From Gammaproteobacteria bacterium (lineage in GTDB: Bacteria > Pseudomonadota > Gammaproteobacteria > Steroidobacterales > Steroidobacteraceae): 36,903 nt of DNA. Position 1 is the first letter of the stretch; each line of letters opens with the position of its first letter. The notes below the pieces were generated by a model. The model did no database searches, had not been told where the DNA came from, and saw only the letters and a list, made by a program, of their open reading frames with translations. The DNA lies in assembly GCA_009692245.1 (NCBI GenBank), contig SHZN01000002.1, positions 1-36,903 on the forward strand. Reading direction: 5' to 3'. A program made the translations under genes and the position numbers. Below, in pieces: positions 27,358-36,344 of this stretch.

Positions 27358-28232
27358 GGTGTATCGGGGCACTGGTCGCCGGTGTCCACCACGCCATCGC
27401 CATCCGTGTCCTGCGGCGGCGGCGGGGGCGGCGGCGGAGCAGCCGCGGGTGGCGGGGGCGGCGGCGGAGCAGCCGCGGGTGGCGGGGGCGGCGGCGCAGC
27501 CACTTCCTCTTCCGCAGCCCATGGGAATGTGGTCGAGATCGAGAAGACCAGACGAGCCTCATTGTTGAACTCGTCGCTCTTGACCCTGTTTGCCGAGCTC
27601 ACGTCCCAGCCCACAACTTTCAATCCCAAGTTGAAGTGGCCTGCCGTGTAACCGAAGCCGGCCGAGTAATCCATGAACTCATCGCCGTAAAAGTTCTTCC
27701 AGAATTCGCCGTAGTTATACCCGCCGTGCAGGTTCAGCGTGAATCCGGCAGGCAACCCGAAACTGGCATTGATTTCAGAATAGAGGGCATCCTGATCCGT
27801 GCCGCCATAGTCATTTGTGTACCACTGCTTCAGCTTGAATGGTCCACGGCTGATCGAAGCATATATTTCCTGGTAGTCGTAGATCCTCGACTTGGTTTGC
27901 GTGTTGCCACTATCGGGGTAGGTATACCAGACGAGGCCCAGATCCCAGCCGATATCGTCCGTGAAACTGCCGGTCCAGCCACCGTAAAAATCCACCTCGA
28001 CTTCGCCGTCCATGGTGCTGCCATAGTCAATGTTGCTGGCCCAGGCACCGACATAGAAGCCGCTGTCGGCCGCATAGTCCACGCTCCACTGCAGCGCAGG
28101 GTCTGAACTGCTCAGTGATTGGCCGCGGAAGTCGTAATCCGATACCACAGTAGCGGTAGAGGAAACGCCTGCACTGGCCACTCCTGCCATCGCGAACAAT
28201 GCGGCTGCGACCAGCCCTTTTACATACTTCAT
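27354..28232 (-). CDS. TorF-family (Gcw_chp) putative porin with signal peptide, proline-rich linker and Ca-binding type 3 repeat
   Basis: MKYVKGLVAAALFAMAGVASAGVSSTATVVSDYDFRGQSLSSSDPALQWSVDY...; tail PPPPPPAAAPPPPPPPAAAPPPPPPPPQDTDGDGVVDTGDQCPDTP*. Confidence 0.85.
   Translation of the reverse strand: MKYVKGLVAAALFAMAGVASAGVSSTATVVSDYDFRGQSLSSSDPALQWSVDYAADSGFYVGAWASNIDYGSTMDGEVEVDFYGGWTGSFTDDIGWDLGLVWYTYPDSGNTQTKSRIYDYQEIYASISRGPFKLKQWYTNDYGGTDQDALYSEINASFGLPAGFTLNLHGGYNYGEFWKNFYGDEFMDYSAGFGYTAGHFNLGLKVVGWDVSSANRVKSDEFNNEARLVFSISTTFPWAAEEEVAAPPPPPPAAAPPPPPPPAAAPPPPPPPPQDTDGDGVVDTGDQCPDTP
27421..27501. repeat. 30-bp tandem repeat (two exact copies plus a partial third) encoding the Pro/Ala linker
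   Basis: ggcgggggcggcggcggagcagccgcgggt at 27421-27450 and 27451-27480, partial at 27481-27501. Confidence 0.95.
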
Positions 28233-28361
28233 TGGATCTCCCTAATTGCACCCGGCTCTGAGCGAGCCGTAGCTGATCGTCAATTCTATGTAAAAATGTG
28301 TGCTTTACGCAACGAGGGCCCAGCCCGGTGCCGCGGGCGCGAGAATATGAGATGTGCAGGC

Positions 28362-28377
28362 GTTGTGGGCCCACAAC
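28362..28377. promoter_or_regulatory. 16-bp perfect palindrome between TorF-like gene and cupin gene
   Basis: gttgtgggcccacaac equals its own reverse complement. Confidence 0.4.
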
Positions 28378-28383
28378 ACCGTT

Positions 28384-28743
28384 TCAAGCGGGCTTTGCGG
28401 CCTCGAAGGTCGCATAGCGTTTTCGGGCAGGTTCGACGGTCTCCCAGGTGCCGCTGAACCCGGCCGGTATGACCCAGGCATCACCGGCATTGAACTGCCA
28501 GCGCTTGCCGTCCGCCGAAGTCAGGACGACACAGCCTTCCAGCAGGTGGCAGAACTCGTGCTCGGTATATTCGACCTGCCACTTGCCGACATTGCTGGCC
28601 CAGGTGCCCGCAAAGAACTGCTGGCTCGGGTCCGTGTAGTAATTGCGCACCCAGGTCTTCGGCTCGCCCTTCAACACGCGCGCCGGTGCCGATTCCTGAG
28701 CCTTCAGGTTGCGCCGAAAATCCACGATTGTGGGTGTCGTCAT
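28384..28743 (-). CDS. Cupin-domain protein (DUF861/EutQ-like cupin)
   Basis: TEHEFCHLLEGCVVLTSADGKRWQFNAGDAWVIPAGFSGTWETVEPARKRYATFE. Confidence 0.85.
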   Translation of the reverse strand: MTTPTIVDFRRNLKAQESAPARVLKGEPKTWVRNYYTDPSQQFFAGTWASNVGKWQVEYTEHEFCHLLEGCVVLTSADGKRWQFNAGDAWVIPAGFSGTWETVEPARKRYATFEAAKPA

Positions 28744-28800
28744 CGCCTTCTCCTGGTCGGCCGCTGTATCGGTCGCGGCACTGCTCTATCGTACGGTAAA

Positions 28801-30144
28801 ATGCGCAACAGCCTGGAGGCCAACGTGAAAAACAACGAATCCCTGGTCGCGCGGCGCAATGCGTCCGTGGCGCGCGGTGTCGCAATGGCGCAGCCAATCT
28901 ATATCGAGCGCGCGGAGAATGCGCTGCTGTGGGATGCCGACGGAAATCGCTACGTTGACTTCGCCGGCGGCATCGCGGTGCTGAATACCGGCCATCGCCA
29001 TCCGCGCGTGCTCGAGGCCGTGCGCGCGCAGCTCGAGAAGGTAACGCATACCTGTTTCCAGGTCACCGGTTACGAGCCCTACGTCGCGCTCTGCGAGCGT
29101 CTCAACGAGATGGCGCCGGGCGCCGGCGCGTACAAGTCGCTGCTGATGACGACCGGCGCCGAGGCGATCGAGAACGCAGTCAAGATCGCGCGTGTCCATA
29201 CCGGGCGCTCTGCAATCATCGCATTCGCCGGCAGTTTTCACGGCCGCACCATGATGGCGCTCGCGCTGACCGGCAAGGTCGAGCCGTACAAGGCCGGCTT
29301 CGGGCCGCTGCCGGGCGAGATCTATCACGCGCCATTCCCGAATTCGCTGCATGGCGTGACGGCGGATGATTCGCTGAACGCGATCTCGATGCTGTTCAAG
29401 TGCGACATCGAGCCCACGCGTGTCGCAGCGATCATGTTCGAGCCGGTGCAAGGCGAAGGCGGATTCTACGTCGCGCCGAAGGATTTCGTGTTGCGCCTGC
29501 GCGAGCTCTGCGACAAGCACGGCATTCTGCTGATCGCAGATGAAATCCAGAGCGGTGCGGGCCGCACCGGGCGCATGTTCGCGATGGAGCACTTCGGCGT
29601 CGCCGCCGACATCACGACGCTCGCCAAGTCGCTCGCCGGAGGATTCCCGCTCTCCGCCGTCATCGGCCGCGCCGAAGTGATGGATGCCTGCGCGCCGGGT
29701 GGACTCGGCGGCACCTACGCCGGCAATCCGGTCGCCTGCGCTGCGGCGCTCGCGGTGCTTGACGTGTTCGAGCAGGAGCAGATTTTTGCGCGCGCCGGCA
29801 AGCTGGGCTCGCGGCTGATGACCCGCTTGAAGGCGCTTGCCGCGCGCCACCCCTCAATCGCGGAGGTCCGCGGCCTGGGCGCGATGGTCGCATTCGAGTT
29901 ATGCGAAGGCGGCGATCCGGAGAAGCCCGCGGTCGACCTGACGAAGGCGCTAACCAAGCGCGCCCGCGAACTCGGCCTGATCCTGCTGTCCTGCGGAATC
30001 TACGGCAACGTGATTCGTATCCTCGTGCCGATCACGGCAGAAGATGCCGTCGTGGACGAAGGCCTCGGCATCCTGGAGCGAGCCCTCGACGAGCTCGAAA
30101 TGGTGGCTAGGGAGAGAATCGAACTCTCGACCCCGGGGTTATGA
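28801..30144 (+). CDS. gabT: 4-aminobutyrate (GABA) aminotransferase
   Basis: NESLVARRNASVARGVAMAQPIYIERAENALLWDADGNRYVDFAGGIAVLNTGHRHP, LLMTTGAEAIENAVKIAR, AFAGSFHGRTMMALALTGKVEPYKAGFGPLPGEIYHAPFP, LIADEIQSGAGRTG. Start re-set to 28801. Confidence 0.93.
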   Translation: MRNSLEANVKNNESLVARRNASVARGVAMAQPIYIERAENALLWDADGNRYVDFAGGIAVLNTGHRHPRVLEAVRAQLEKVTHTCFQVTGYEPYVALCERLNEMAPGAGAYKSLLMTTGAEAIENAVKIARVHTGRSAIIAFAGSFHGRTMMALALTGKVEPYKAGFGPLPGEIYHAPFPNSLHGVTADDSLNAISMLFKCDIEPTRVAAIMFEPVQGEGGFYVAPKDFVLRLRELCDKHGILLIADEIQSGAGRTGRMFAMEHFGVAADITTLAKSLAGGFPLSAVIGRAEVMDACAPGGLGGTYAGNPVACAAALAVLDVFEQEQIFARAGKLGSRLMTRLKALAARHPSIAEVRGLGAMVAFELCEGGDPEKPAVDLTKALTKRARELGLILLSCGIYGNVIRILVPITAEDAVVDEGLGILERALDELEMVARERIELSTPGL

Positions 30145-30177
30145 ATCCCGTGCTCTAACCAGCTGAGCTACCTAGCC
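30101..30177 (-). tRNA. tRNA-Met (CAT), CCA encoded
   Basis: Reverse strand GGCTAGGTAGCTCAGCTGGTTAGAGCACGGGATTCATAACCCCGGGGTCGAGAGTTCGATTCTCTCCCTAGCCACCA; 7-bp acceptor stem GGCTAGG/CCTAGCC, anticodon CAT, elongator-like. Confidence 0.95.
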
Positions 30178-30262
30178 ACGCGGTGGGAAGGTACCCTCGG
30201 GGAGGCGGGATTGTCGGGATCGTGCCGGTAGCTGTCAAGCCGTCATCGCCTGCCTCGAGCAA

Positions 30263-30880
30263 TCACGGTGGGCAGGTATTCCGCTCCCTGCAGAAGCCGG
30301 CCGCCGGTATCGACGGCAGGAAGCGCGTATCGAAGACATGGCGGATCACGTCGACCCGCACCTGGAGCTCACCGAGCCGGTTTGCCACGTCCGATGCAGA
30401 TGTCGTGGCCGGTAATGACGCGCGGAAATTCGTCAGCTGGCTGACAAAGGACTGGCAGTTCTCATCGCCCGCACTCTGCTTCGGTTGAAAGGCGGCATTG
30501 ACACACTTGTCGAGTTTCAACTTGCCGTTCTGCCACGTGCTCGAGAGCGTATTGCAAACCGAGGCCGACAGCGGCGGCGCAGGGCCTCCACCCGCATCCA
30601 CCTGCTGGCAGGCCAGTTCACGGCGCACATATTCCAGATCGTCGTAAAGAGACTGGACTAGCCTCGCGAAAACGGCATCGTTACCCGTCGTGACTGATTT
30701 TACGGTGCTGAGGATCGTGGGTCCGTAGGTATCGGGCGCAATCTCCAGGTTGTATGGCAGCAGCGAGAGTCGAGGATTCTTGCTCACGACCGTTCCGCAG
30801 CCAACATTTGTCAGCATGTCGACATATTCAGCACCAGGAACATCAGGATCAACATCCACCGTCCTGAATATCGCAGTCAA
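30263..30880 (-). CDS. Hypothetical protein, possibly the 3' part of a larger gene (TTG start in ORF track)
   Basis: Open frame ...TAIFRTVDVDPDVPGAEYVDMLTNVGCGTVVSKNPRLSLLPYNLEIAPDTYGP...; no recognised domain, overlaps the SLOG-like ORF at its 5' end. Confidence 0.45.
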   Translation of the reverse strand: MTAIFRTVDVDPDVPGAEYVDMLTNVGCGTVVSKNPRLSLLPYNLEIAPDTYGPTILSTVKSVTTGNDAVFARLVQSLYDDLEYVRRELACQQVDAGGGPAPPLSASVCNTLSSTWQNGKLKLDKCVNAAFQPKQSAGDENCQSFVSQLTNFRASLPATTSASDVANRLGELQVRVDVIRHVFDTRFLPSIPAAGFCRERNTCPP

Positions 30881-31256
30881 GATAGGCGTCTTCGCGCTCG
30901 CCGGTCTCGCTGATGACGCTCTGGTGGTCAGCCTTCGTCAGGGTTTCCTCAACGACTGCCCATTCGGCGGGCGTAAAATCCTGGGCGAATTCCAGGCGCG
31001 GCAGCGGCAGGATCGCGTGCCAGGAGAGCCCGATCGCCCGCGCCTTCTGCACGAATAGCTGGTCGCTGCCGCCGGCGATCGAGGACAGCGCTATCCATTC
31101 GCCGGGAACCTCCCGTTGCAGGGACTTCAGGGCAGCGCCAATCGCCTCGGCCACGCCAGTGGCGCTCTCAAGCTGCCGGTGACCCGAGAAACCGACGACA
31201 TGAAACAGCGGCAGCTGGCCGACGGCGACGTTGGGCGTGAGCATTTGCTCAGACAT
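30849..31256 (-). pseudogene. SLOG/LOG-like Rossmann nucleotide-binding domain protein, C-terminally truncated
   Basis: [29 protein letters not shown]...GEWIALSSIAGGSDQLFVQKARAIGLSWHAILPLPRLEFAQDFTPAEWAVVEETLTKADHQSVISETGEREDAYLDCDIQDGGC*; ATG at 31256 overlaps the ychF stop. Confidence 0.6.
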
Positions 31257-32340
31257 TGAAGCGGAAGTGCATGACATCGCCCTCGCGCACTACGTACTCC
31301 TTGCCCTCGAGCCGCAACTTGCCGGCTTCGCGCGCGCCTGCCTCGCCTTTTCCGGCAATGTAGTCGTCGTAGGCGATGGTCTCGGCGCGGATGAAACCGC
31401 GCTCGAAATCCGTGTGGATCACGCCCGCGGATTGCGGTGCGGTCGCGCCCTGGCGCACGGTCCAGGCACGCACTGCCTTCGGACCCGCGGTGAAGAATGT
31501 CAGCAGGCCCAGCAGGTGGTAGCTCGCACGGATGATCCGGTTGAGCCCGGGCTCGGCCAGCCCGAGATCTGCCAGAAACGCGTCCCGATCTGCGGCATCC
31601 AGCTCCGAGATCTCGGCCTCGATTGCAGCGCACACCGGCACGACCTCCGAACCCTCGGCCTCGGCGAGCTTGCGGAGCGCATCGAGCTTCGGGTTGTCCT
31701 TGAATCCGGATTCGTCCACGTTCGCGACGTACATGACGGGCTTGGCTGTCAGTAGCTGCAACTCGCGCACCCTCTCCCGATCGAACTGGTCCAGCTTCTG
31801 CGCGCGGACCGGTTCGCCCTGGTCGAGCCGGTCGCGGATTCGCTTCAGCGAATCCCGCCAGCGCATCGCATCCTTGTCCATGGCCTTGGCGAGCTTGTCG
31901 GCCCGCGCCTGTGCGCGATCCACGGTCTCGAGATCCGCAAGCGCGAGTTCGGTATTGATGATCGCTACATCCGAAGCCGGATCCACGCGCCCGGAAACAT
32001 GAACGATGTCGTCGTCATCGAAGCAGCGCACGACATGCGCAATCGCATCCACCTCGCGGATGTGCGACAGGAACTTGTTGCCGAGGCCCTCGCCCTGCGA
32101 GGCTCCCGCGACCAGACCCGCGATATCCACGAATTCGACCGTGGTCGGCAGGATCTTCTCAGGTCTCGCGATCGCGGCCAGCGCATCGAGCCGCGGATCC
32201 GGCACCGGCACGATTCCGATATTGGGGTCGATCGTGCAGAAGGGGTAATTCTCGGCCGCGATCTTTGCGCGGGTCAGCGCATTGAAGAGCGTCGACTTGC
32301 CGACATTTGGCAACCCGACGATGCCGCAGCGGATACCCAT
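31249..32340 (-). CDS. ychF: Redox-regulated ATPase / Obg-like GTPase YchF
   Basis: [55 protein letters not shown]-terminal TGS-like region. Confidence 0.97.
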   Translation of the reverse strand: MGIRCGIVGLPNVGKSTLFNALTRAKIAAENYPFCTIDPNIGIVPVPDPRLDALAAIARPEKILPTTVEFVDIAGLVAGASQGEGLGNKFLSHIREVDAIAHVVRCFDDDDIVHVSGRVDPASDVAIINTELALADLETVDRAQARADKLAKAMDKDAMRWRDSLKRIRDRLDQGEPVRAQKLDQFDRERVRELQLLTAKPVMYVANVDESGFKDNPKLDALRKLAEAEGSEVVPVCAAIEAEISELDAADRDAFLADLGLAEPGLNRIIRASYHLLGLLTFFTAGPKAVRAWTVRQGATAPQSAGVIHTDFERGFIRAETIAYDDYIAGKGEAGAREAGKLRLEGKEYVVREGDVMHFRFNV

Positions 32341-32362
32341 GGTTGTGCGCGTGGCGCCGGCG

Positions 32363-32965
32363 TCAGCCGGGCGCTTCCTGTGCCGGTGGTTTTGCGTGCA
32401 GGCGATTCATCATCAATTCCGCCCCTTCGGTCACCAGACGCGGAAACTCGGCAACCGCCAGTTCGATCGCCTCGCGAACAAGCCTTTCATCGACAGCGGA
32501 TGGCCGCTCGAGCACGTAGTCGATCACGTCGTCGCGGCTTCCCGGATGTCCTATGCCGATGCGCAGACGCCAGAAATTCTCGCCCACGTAGCTGATCACG
32601 TCCTTCAATCCATTGTGGCCGCCCGCTCCACCGCCCTGCTTCAGTCTCGCGATGCCCGGCGGCAGGTCCAGGTCGTCGTGGACGACCAGGACCTGTTCAG
32701 TTGGCACCTGCAGGTAGTCGCAGAACGAACGGATCGAGAGCCCGCTGCGATTCATGTAGGCCATCGGCTTCAGCAGCCACAGCGCGACGCCCGCGATCGT
32801 GACGCGCCCCGCATCGCCCTGGTACCGATGCTCGGGTTTCAGCCAGCCGTCGTGCCGGCGCGCCAGTTCATCGATGAACCAGAAGCCCGCATTGTGTCGC
32901 GTAGCTGCGTGTTCCGGGCCCGGATTGCCGAGCCCCACGACCAGCTGCAACGGCAATCCAGCCAT
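32363..32965 (-). CDS. pth: Peptidyl-tRNA hydrolase
   Basis: [75 protein letters not shown]. Confidence 0.97.
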   Translation of the reverse strand: MAGLPLQLVVGLGNPGPEHAATRHNAGFWFIDELARRHDGWLKPEHRYQGDAGRVTIAGVALWLLKPMAYMNRSGLSIRSFCDYLQVPTEQVLVVHDDLDLPPGIARLKQGGGAGGHNGLKDVISYVGENFWRLRIGIGHPGSRDDVIDYVLERPSAVDERLVREAIELAVAEFPRLVTEGAELMMNRLHAKPPAQEAPG

Positions 32966-32988
32966 TGACTCGTCCTCGCGACTGGGCG

Positions 32989-33783
32989 TTACTTCTTGCT
33001 GTCACCCTTCTTGCCCGTGCCTTCCTTGGCGCCCTTGCCGGCTGCGCCCTTGGCATCGGCAGCAGGGGTAGCACTCGCCGGTGCGGCACCCGGTGCGGCG
33101 CCTGGTGCCGCAACCGGTGCGGCGCCAGGCGCGCCTGGGGCAGCCGCAGTACCAGCGGCTGCAGCAGCCGCGGCCGCTTCATCGACAACCGGCACTTCGA
33201 CCTCTTCGACACGCGGCAGGTGGATCGAGGCCACCGGCTTGTCGCGTCCGGCAAGCAGTTCCACGATCTCGACACCCACGCTCAGCTTGAGATCGGACAG
33301 CTGAAGGACCTGGTTGATCTCTAGACCGGAGACATCCACCTCGATGAACTCGGGCAGATCCTTCGGCAGGCAGGTCACCTCGACGTCATTGCGCACATGC
33401 GAGAGCACGCCGCCTTGTTCCTTGACGCCCTTGGCTTCAGCGCCGCCCTTGAAGTGCAGCGGCACGATCATCTTGATCTTCTCGTCTTCCAGTACACGCT
33501 GGAAATCGATGTGCATGATCTGGTTCTTGTAGGGATGACGCTGCACGTCCTTCAGCACGGCCGCCTGCGTCTGGTCACCCACGCGCAGGCTCAGGATCAT
33601 CGAGTAGAAACGCTCGTCGTCCATCAGCCTTGCAAGCTTCGTGTGATCAAGCAAAAGCGTGCGCGTGTCGCGCCGTCCGCCATAGAGAATCGCCGGGACT
33701 TTGCCGAGATGACGCAGGCGGCGGCTCGCACCCTTGCCCTGGTCCTCCCGGAACTCAGCGACGAGTTCGAAAGAAGTTTTCAT
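32989..33783 (-). CDS. rplY: 50S ribosomal protein L25 / Ctc general stress type, with long low-complexity tail
   Basis: MKTSFELVAEFREDQGKGASRRLRHLGKVPAILYGG; HIDFQRV; Ala/Pro/Gly-rich then Lys-rich C-terminus. Confidence 0.95.
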   Translation of the reverse strand: MKTSFELVAEFREDQGKGASRRLRHLGKVPAILYGGRRDTRTLLLDHTKLARLMDDERFYSMILSLRVGDQTQAAVLKDVQRHPYKNQIMHIDFQRVLEDEKIKMIVPLHFKGGAEAKGVKEQGGVLSHVRNDVEVTCLPKDLPEFIEVDVSGLEINQVLQLSDLKLSVGVEIVELLAGRDKPVASIHLPRVEEVEVPVVDEAAAAAAAAGTAAAPGAPGAAPVAAPGAAPGAAPASATPAADAKGAAGKGAKEGTGKKGDSKK

Positions 33784-33818
33784 GACTGTTTCACTCCCGA
33801 TTCAGGGGATTGCCCTTA

Positions 33819-34757
33819 TTAATCCACGTACAGCGAACTGACGGATTCCTCGTCGCGAATCCGCCGCATCGTCTCGGCCAGCAAGCCCGCGACCGTCATC
33901 ACCCGGATGCGGCTGCAGGCCTTCGCGTCCTCGCGCAACGGGATCGTGTCGGTCACGACCAGCTCGTCGAGCGCCGAGGTGGCGATCCGCTCGACCGCCG
34001 ATCCTGACAGCACCGGATGCGTGATGTAGGCCGTCACGCGCGTTGCACCTTCATCCTTCAGCGCCTGGGCAGCCAGACACAGTGTGCCGGCCGTATCCAC
34101 CAGGTCATCCACCATCACGCAGGACTTGCCGCGCACATCGCCGATGATGTTCATCACCTGTGACTCGTTGGCGCGCGCGCGCCGCTTGTCGATAATCGCG
34201 AGGTCCGCATTGTCCAGGCGCCGCGCCAGTGCCCGCGCGCGAACCACGCCGCCGACATCCGGCGAGACCACGATCATGTTCTCGTACTTCTGCTTCCAGA
34301 CTTCGCCCAGCAGCACGGGCGATGCATAAACATTGTCTACCGGCACATCGAAAAAGCCCTGGATCTGGTCCGCATGCAGATCCACCGTCAACACCCGATG
34401 CACACCCGCGCGGCCGATCATGTCGGCCACCAGCTTTGCCGTGATCGGCACGCGCATCGCGCGCTGCCGCCGGTCCTGGCGCGCATAGCCCAGGTAGGGG
34501 ATCACCGCGGTGATCCGCCCCGCCGACGCGCGCCGGCAGGCATCGGCCATGACCAGGAGCTCCATCAGGTGCTCATTGGCCGGAGGACAGGTCGATTGCA
34601 CCAGGTACACGTCCTTGCCGCGGACGTTCTCCATGATCTCGACCTGTATCTCCCCGTCGCTGAACCGGCCAACAAGGGCGCGACCCAGCGGCTGCATCAG
34701 ATGGCGCGCAATATCCTGCGCGAGCATCGGATTCGCATTGCCGGTAAACACGGCCAT
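33819..34757 (-). CDS. prs: Ribose-phosphate pyrophosphokinase
   Basis: [93 protein letters not shown]. Confidence 0.97.
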   Translation of the reverse strand: MAVFTGNANPMLAQDIARHLMQPLGRALVGRFSDGEIQVEIMENVRGKDVYLVQSTCPPANEHLMELLVMADACRRASAGRITAVIPYLGYARQDRRQRAMRVPITAKLVADMIGRAGVHRVLTVDLHADQIQGFFDVPVDNVYASPVLLGEVWKQKYENMIVVSPDVGGVVRARALARRLDNADLAIIDKRRARANESQVMNIIGDVRGKSCVMVDDLVDTAGTLCLAAQALKDEGATRVTAYITHPVLSGSAVERIATSALDELVVTDTIPLREDAKACSRIRVMTVAGLLAETMRRIRDEESVSSLYVD

Positions 34758-34817
34758 CGTGGACTGATCCACGCGAGTCTCCCTCATGACGGCGTGCAAC
34801 GCGCGCCGCGCATCAAC

Positions 34818-34892
34818 TGGCTGGGGTGGAAGGATTCGAACCTTCGCATGACGGAATCAAAATCCGTTGCCTTACCACTTGGCGACACCCCA
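34818..34892 (-). tRNA. tRNA-Gln (TTG), CCA encoded
   Basis: Reverse strand TGGGGTGTCGCCAAGTGGTAAGGCAACGGATTTTGATTCCGTCATGCGAAGGTTCGAATCCTTCCACCCCAGCCA. Confidence 0.96.
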
Positions 34893-34896
34893 TTCG

Positions 34897-35760
34897 TCAA
34901 CCCTGCCCATGCCGGGCCCGTTCCGCCGCCAGCCGTTCCTGCAGCGGCGACCGGTAGAGGCCTTTTGCCACGAAACCCGACCACGCACCCGGCAGATCCG
35001 AAAGTGCCGCCTGGGCCTGCGTGCGCTCCGCGAAACCAGCAAACACGCAACTGCCGGATCCGGTCAGGCGCGCATCGCCCCGCCGCGCGAGCCAGTCAAG
35101 CGCCCTGGCGACTTCAGGGTAGCGGCCGGTCGTCACTGGCGCGCAATCATTGCGTCCGCCTGCCTGCAGGAAGCCGCGGATTGTCAGGCTCGGAGAATTC
35201 CTTGTCAATTCAGATGCCTGAAACACCTCAGCGGTGCTGACCCCGATACCCGGAAAAACGACCGCGTAATGGCGCGGCGGCAGCTCCATGGTCGTCAGCA
35301 GCTCGCCGACCCCCTCCCCCCAGGCGCTGTGGCCGTGGATGAAAAGCGCCACATCCGCGCCCAATTCCCGGCCTATTCCGGCCAGTTGTCCCACCGGCAG
35401 ATGGACGCCCCAGAGCTCGTTGAGCGCAACCAGGGTCGTCGCGGCGTCCGAACTGCCACCACCAAGCCCGCCCTGGATCGGAATTCGCTTGCGGATGAGG
35501 ATATCAACGCCCCGCCGGCTGTTGGCAGCGGCCTGCAGCTGCCGCGCCGCGCGCACCGCCAGGTCCATTTCCGCAGGCACGGAAGCGGGGCCCTCGAGAC
35601 GCCGGACTTCGCCATCTTCGCGCAACCCGAAAGTCAGCTCGTCCGCGAGATCGATCAATTGGTAGGCGGTCTGCAACTCGTGGTAGCCATCCGCGCGACG
35701 ACCGAGGACATGCAGGAACAGATTTAGCTTGGCCGGAGCGGGCCAGTCCGCCGATGTCAT
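34897..35760 (-). CDS. ispE: 4-diphosphocytidyl-2-C-methyl-D-erythritol kinase
   Basis: MTSADWPAPAKLNLFLHVLGRRADGYHELQTAYQLIDLAD, IPIQGGLGGGSSDAATTL, LTGSGSCVFAGF. Start re-set to 35760. Confidence 0.96.
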   Translation of the reverse strand: MTSADWPAPAKLNLFLHVLGRRADGYHELQTAYQLIDLADELTFGLREDGEVRRLEGPASVPAEMDLAVRAARQLQAAANSRRGVDILIRKRIPIQGGLGGGSSDAATTLVALNELWGVHLPVGQLAGIGRELGADVALFIHGHSAWGEGVGELLTTMELPPRHYAVVFPGIGVSTAEVFQASELTRNSPSLTIRGFLQAGGRNDCAPVTTGRYPEVARALDWLARRGDARLTGSGSCVFAGFAERTQAQAALSDLPGAWSGFVAKGLYRSPLQERLAAERARHGQG

Positions 35761-36344
35761 GGCGGGAGCTGCCAGCTCGACACGACCAGGCGCAGCCGCG
35801 CGGCTGCCGACTTGATTTCGATGCGCGCTGGCAGCGCTAGCCTGCCGACTGCTTCGTAGCGGGAGTAGCGAAGCTGCCAACCCGCCTGCTCAAGTCCCGC
35901 GAGGCGACCGTCGCCCCCGAGAATCTCCTGATGCGGAAGGCCGGGAGCCGGCACACCGACCAGCCAATACCGCAGCTCCGCAACCGGGAGCGCCGCACCC
36001 ATTTCTGACGCAACGTATGCGCGGGCCGCCTCGCCAGCGATTGAAGCGCCGTCGCCATCGGTGACCGTCATTTGCGTGCCATCGAGCCGGATCGAGAGTG
36101 CCGTGCCGCCCAGCGGTCCGCGCAGGTTGATTTCCGCCAGCGCACGATCCTGCCGCCAGGTCAGCCCACCGGAGAAACCATCGGCAGCGGATGCAACTGC
36201 CACACGGCCATCCAGTGCCCAGGACTGTAATGCCTGGAGCTCGGCCCGTCGCTCCGTCCAACTACCCGCGTCGACGGGTGGCGGCAACGTAGCGCAGCCG
36301 CCGGCTAGCAGCAGGACAGCGCAGGCTGCGGCGCCGCGGATCAC
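35757..36344 (-). CDS. lolB: Outer-membrane lipoprotein insertion protein LolB
   Basis: Lipobox LLLAGC, WTERRAELQALQSWALDGRVAVASAADGFSGGLTWRQD; overlaps ispE start by 4 bp. Confidence 0.88.
   Translation of the reverse strand: MIRGAAACAVLLLAGGCATLPPPVDAGSWTERRAELQALQSWALDGRVAVASAADGFSGGLTWRQDRALAEINLRGPLGGTALSIRLDGTQMTVTDGDGASIAGEAARAYVASEMGAALPVAELRYWLVGVPAPGLPHQEILGGDGRLAGLEQAGWQLRYSRYEAVGRLALPARIEIKSAAARLRLVVSSWQLPP

Noticed and set aside
27277-27651. Gly-rich plus-strand ORF with GGGG repeats
   Set aside because: Complement of the Pro/Ala linker repeat of the TorF-like gene; not an independent gene.
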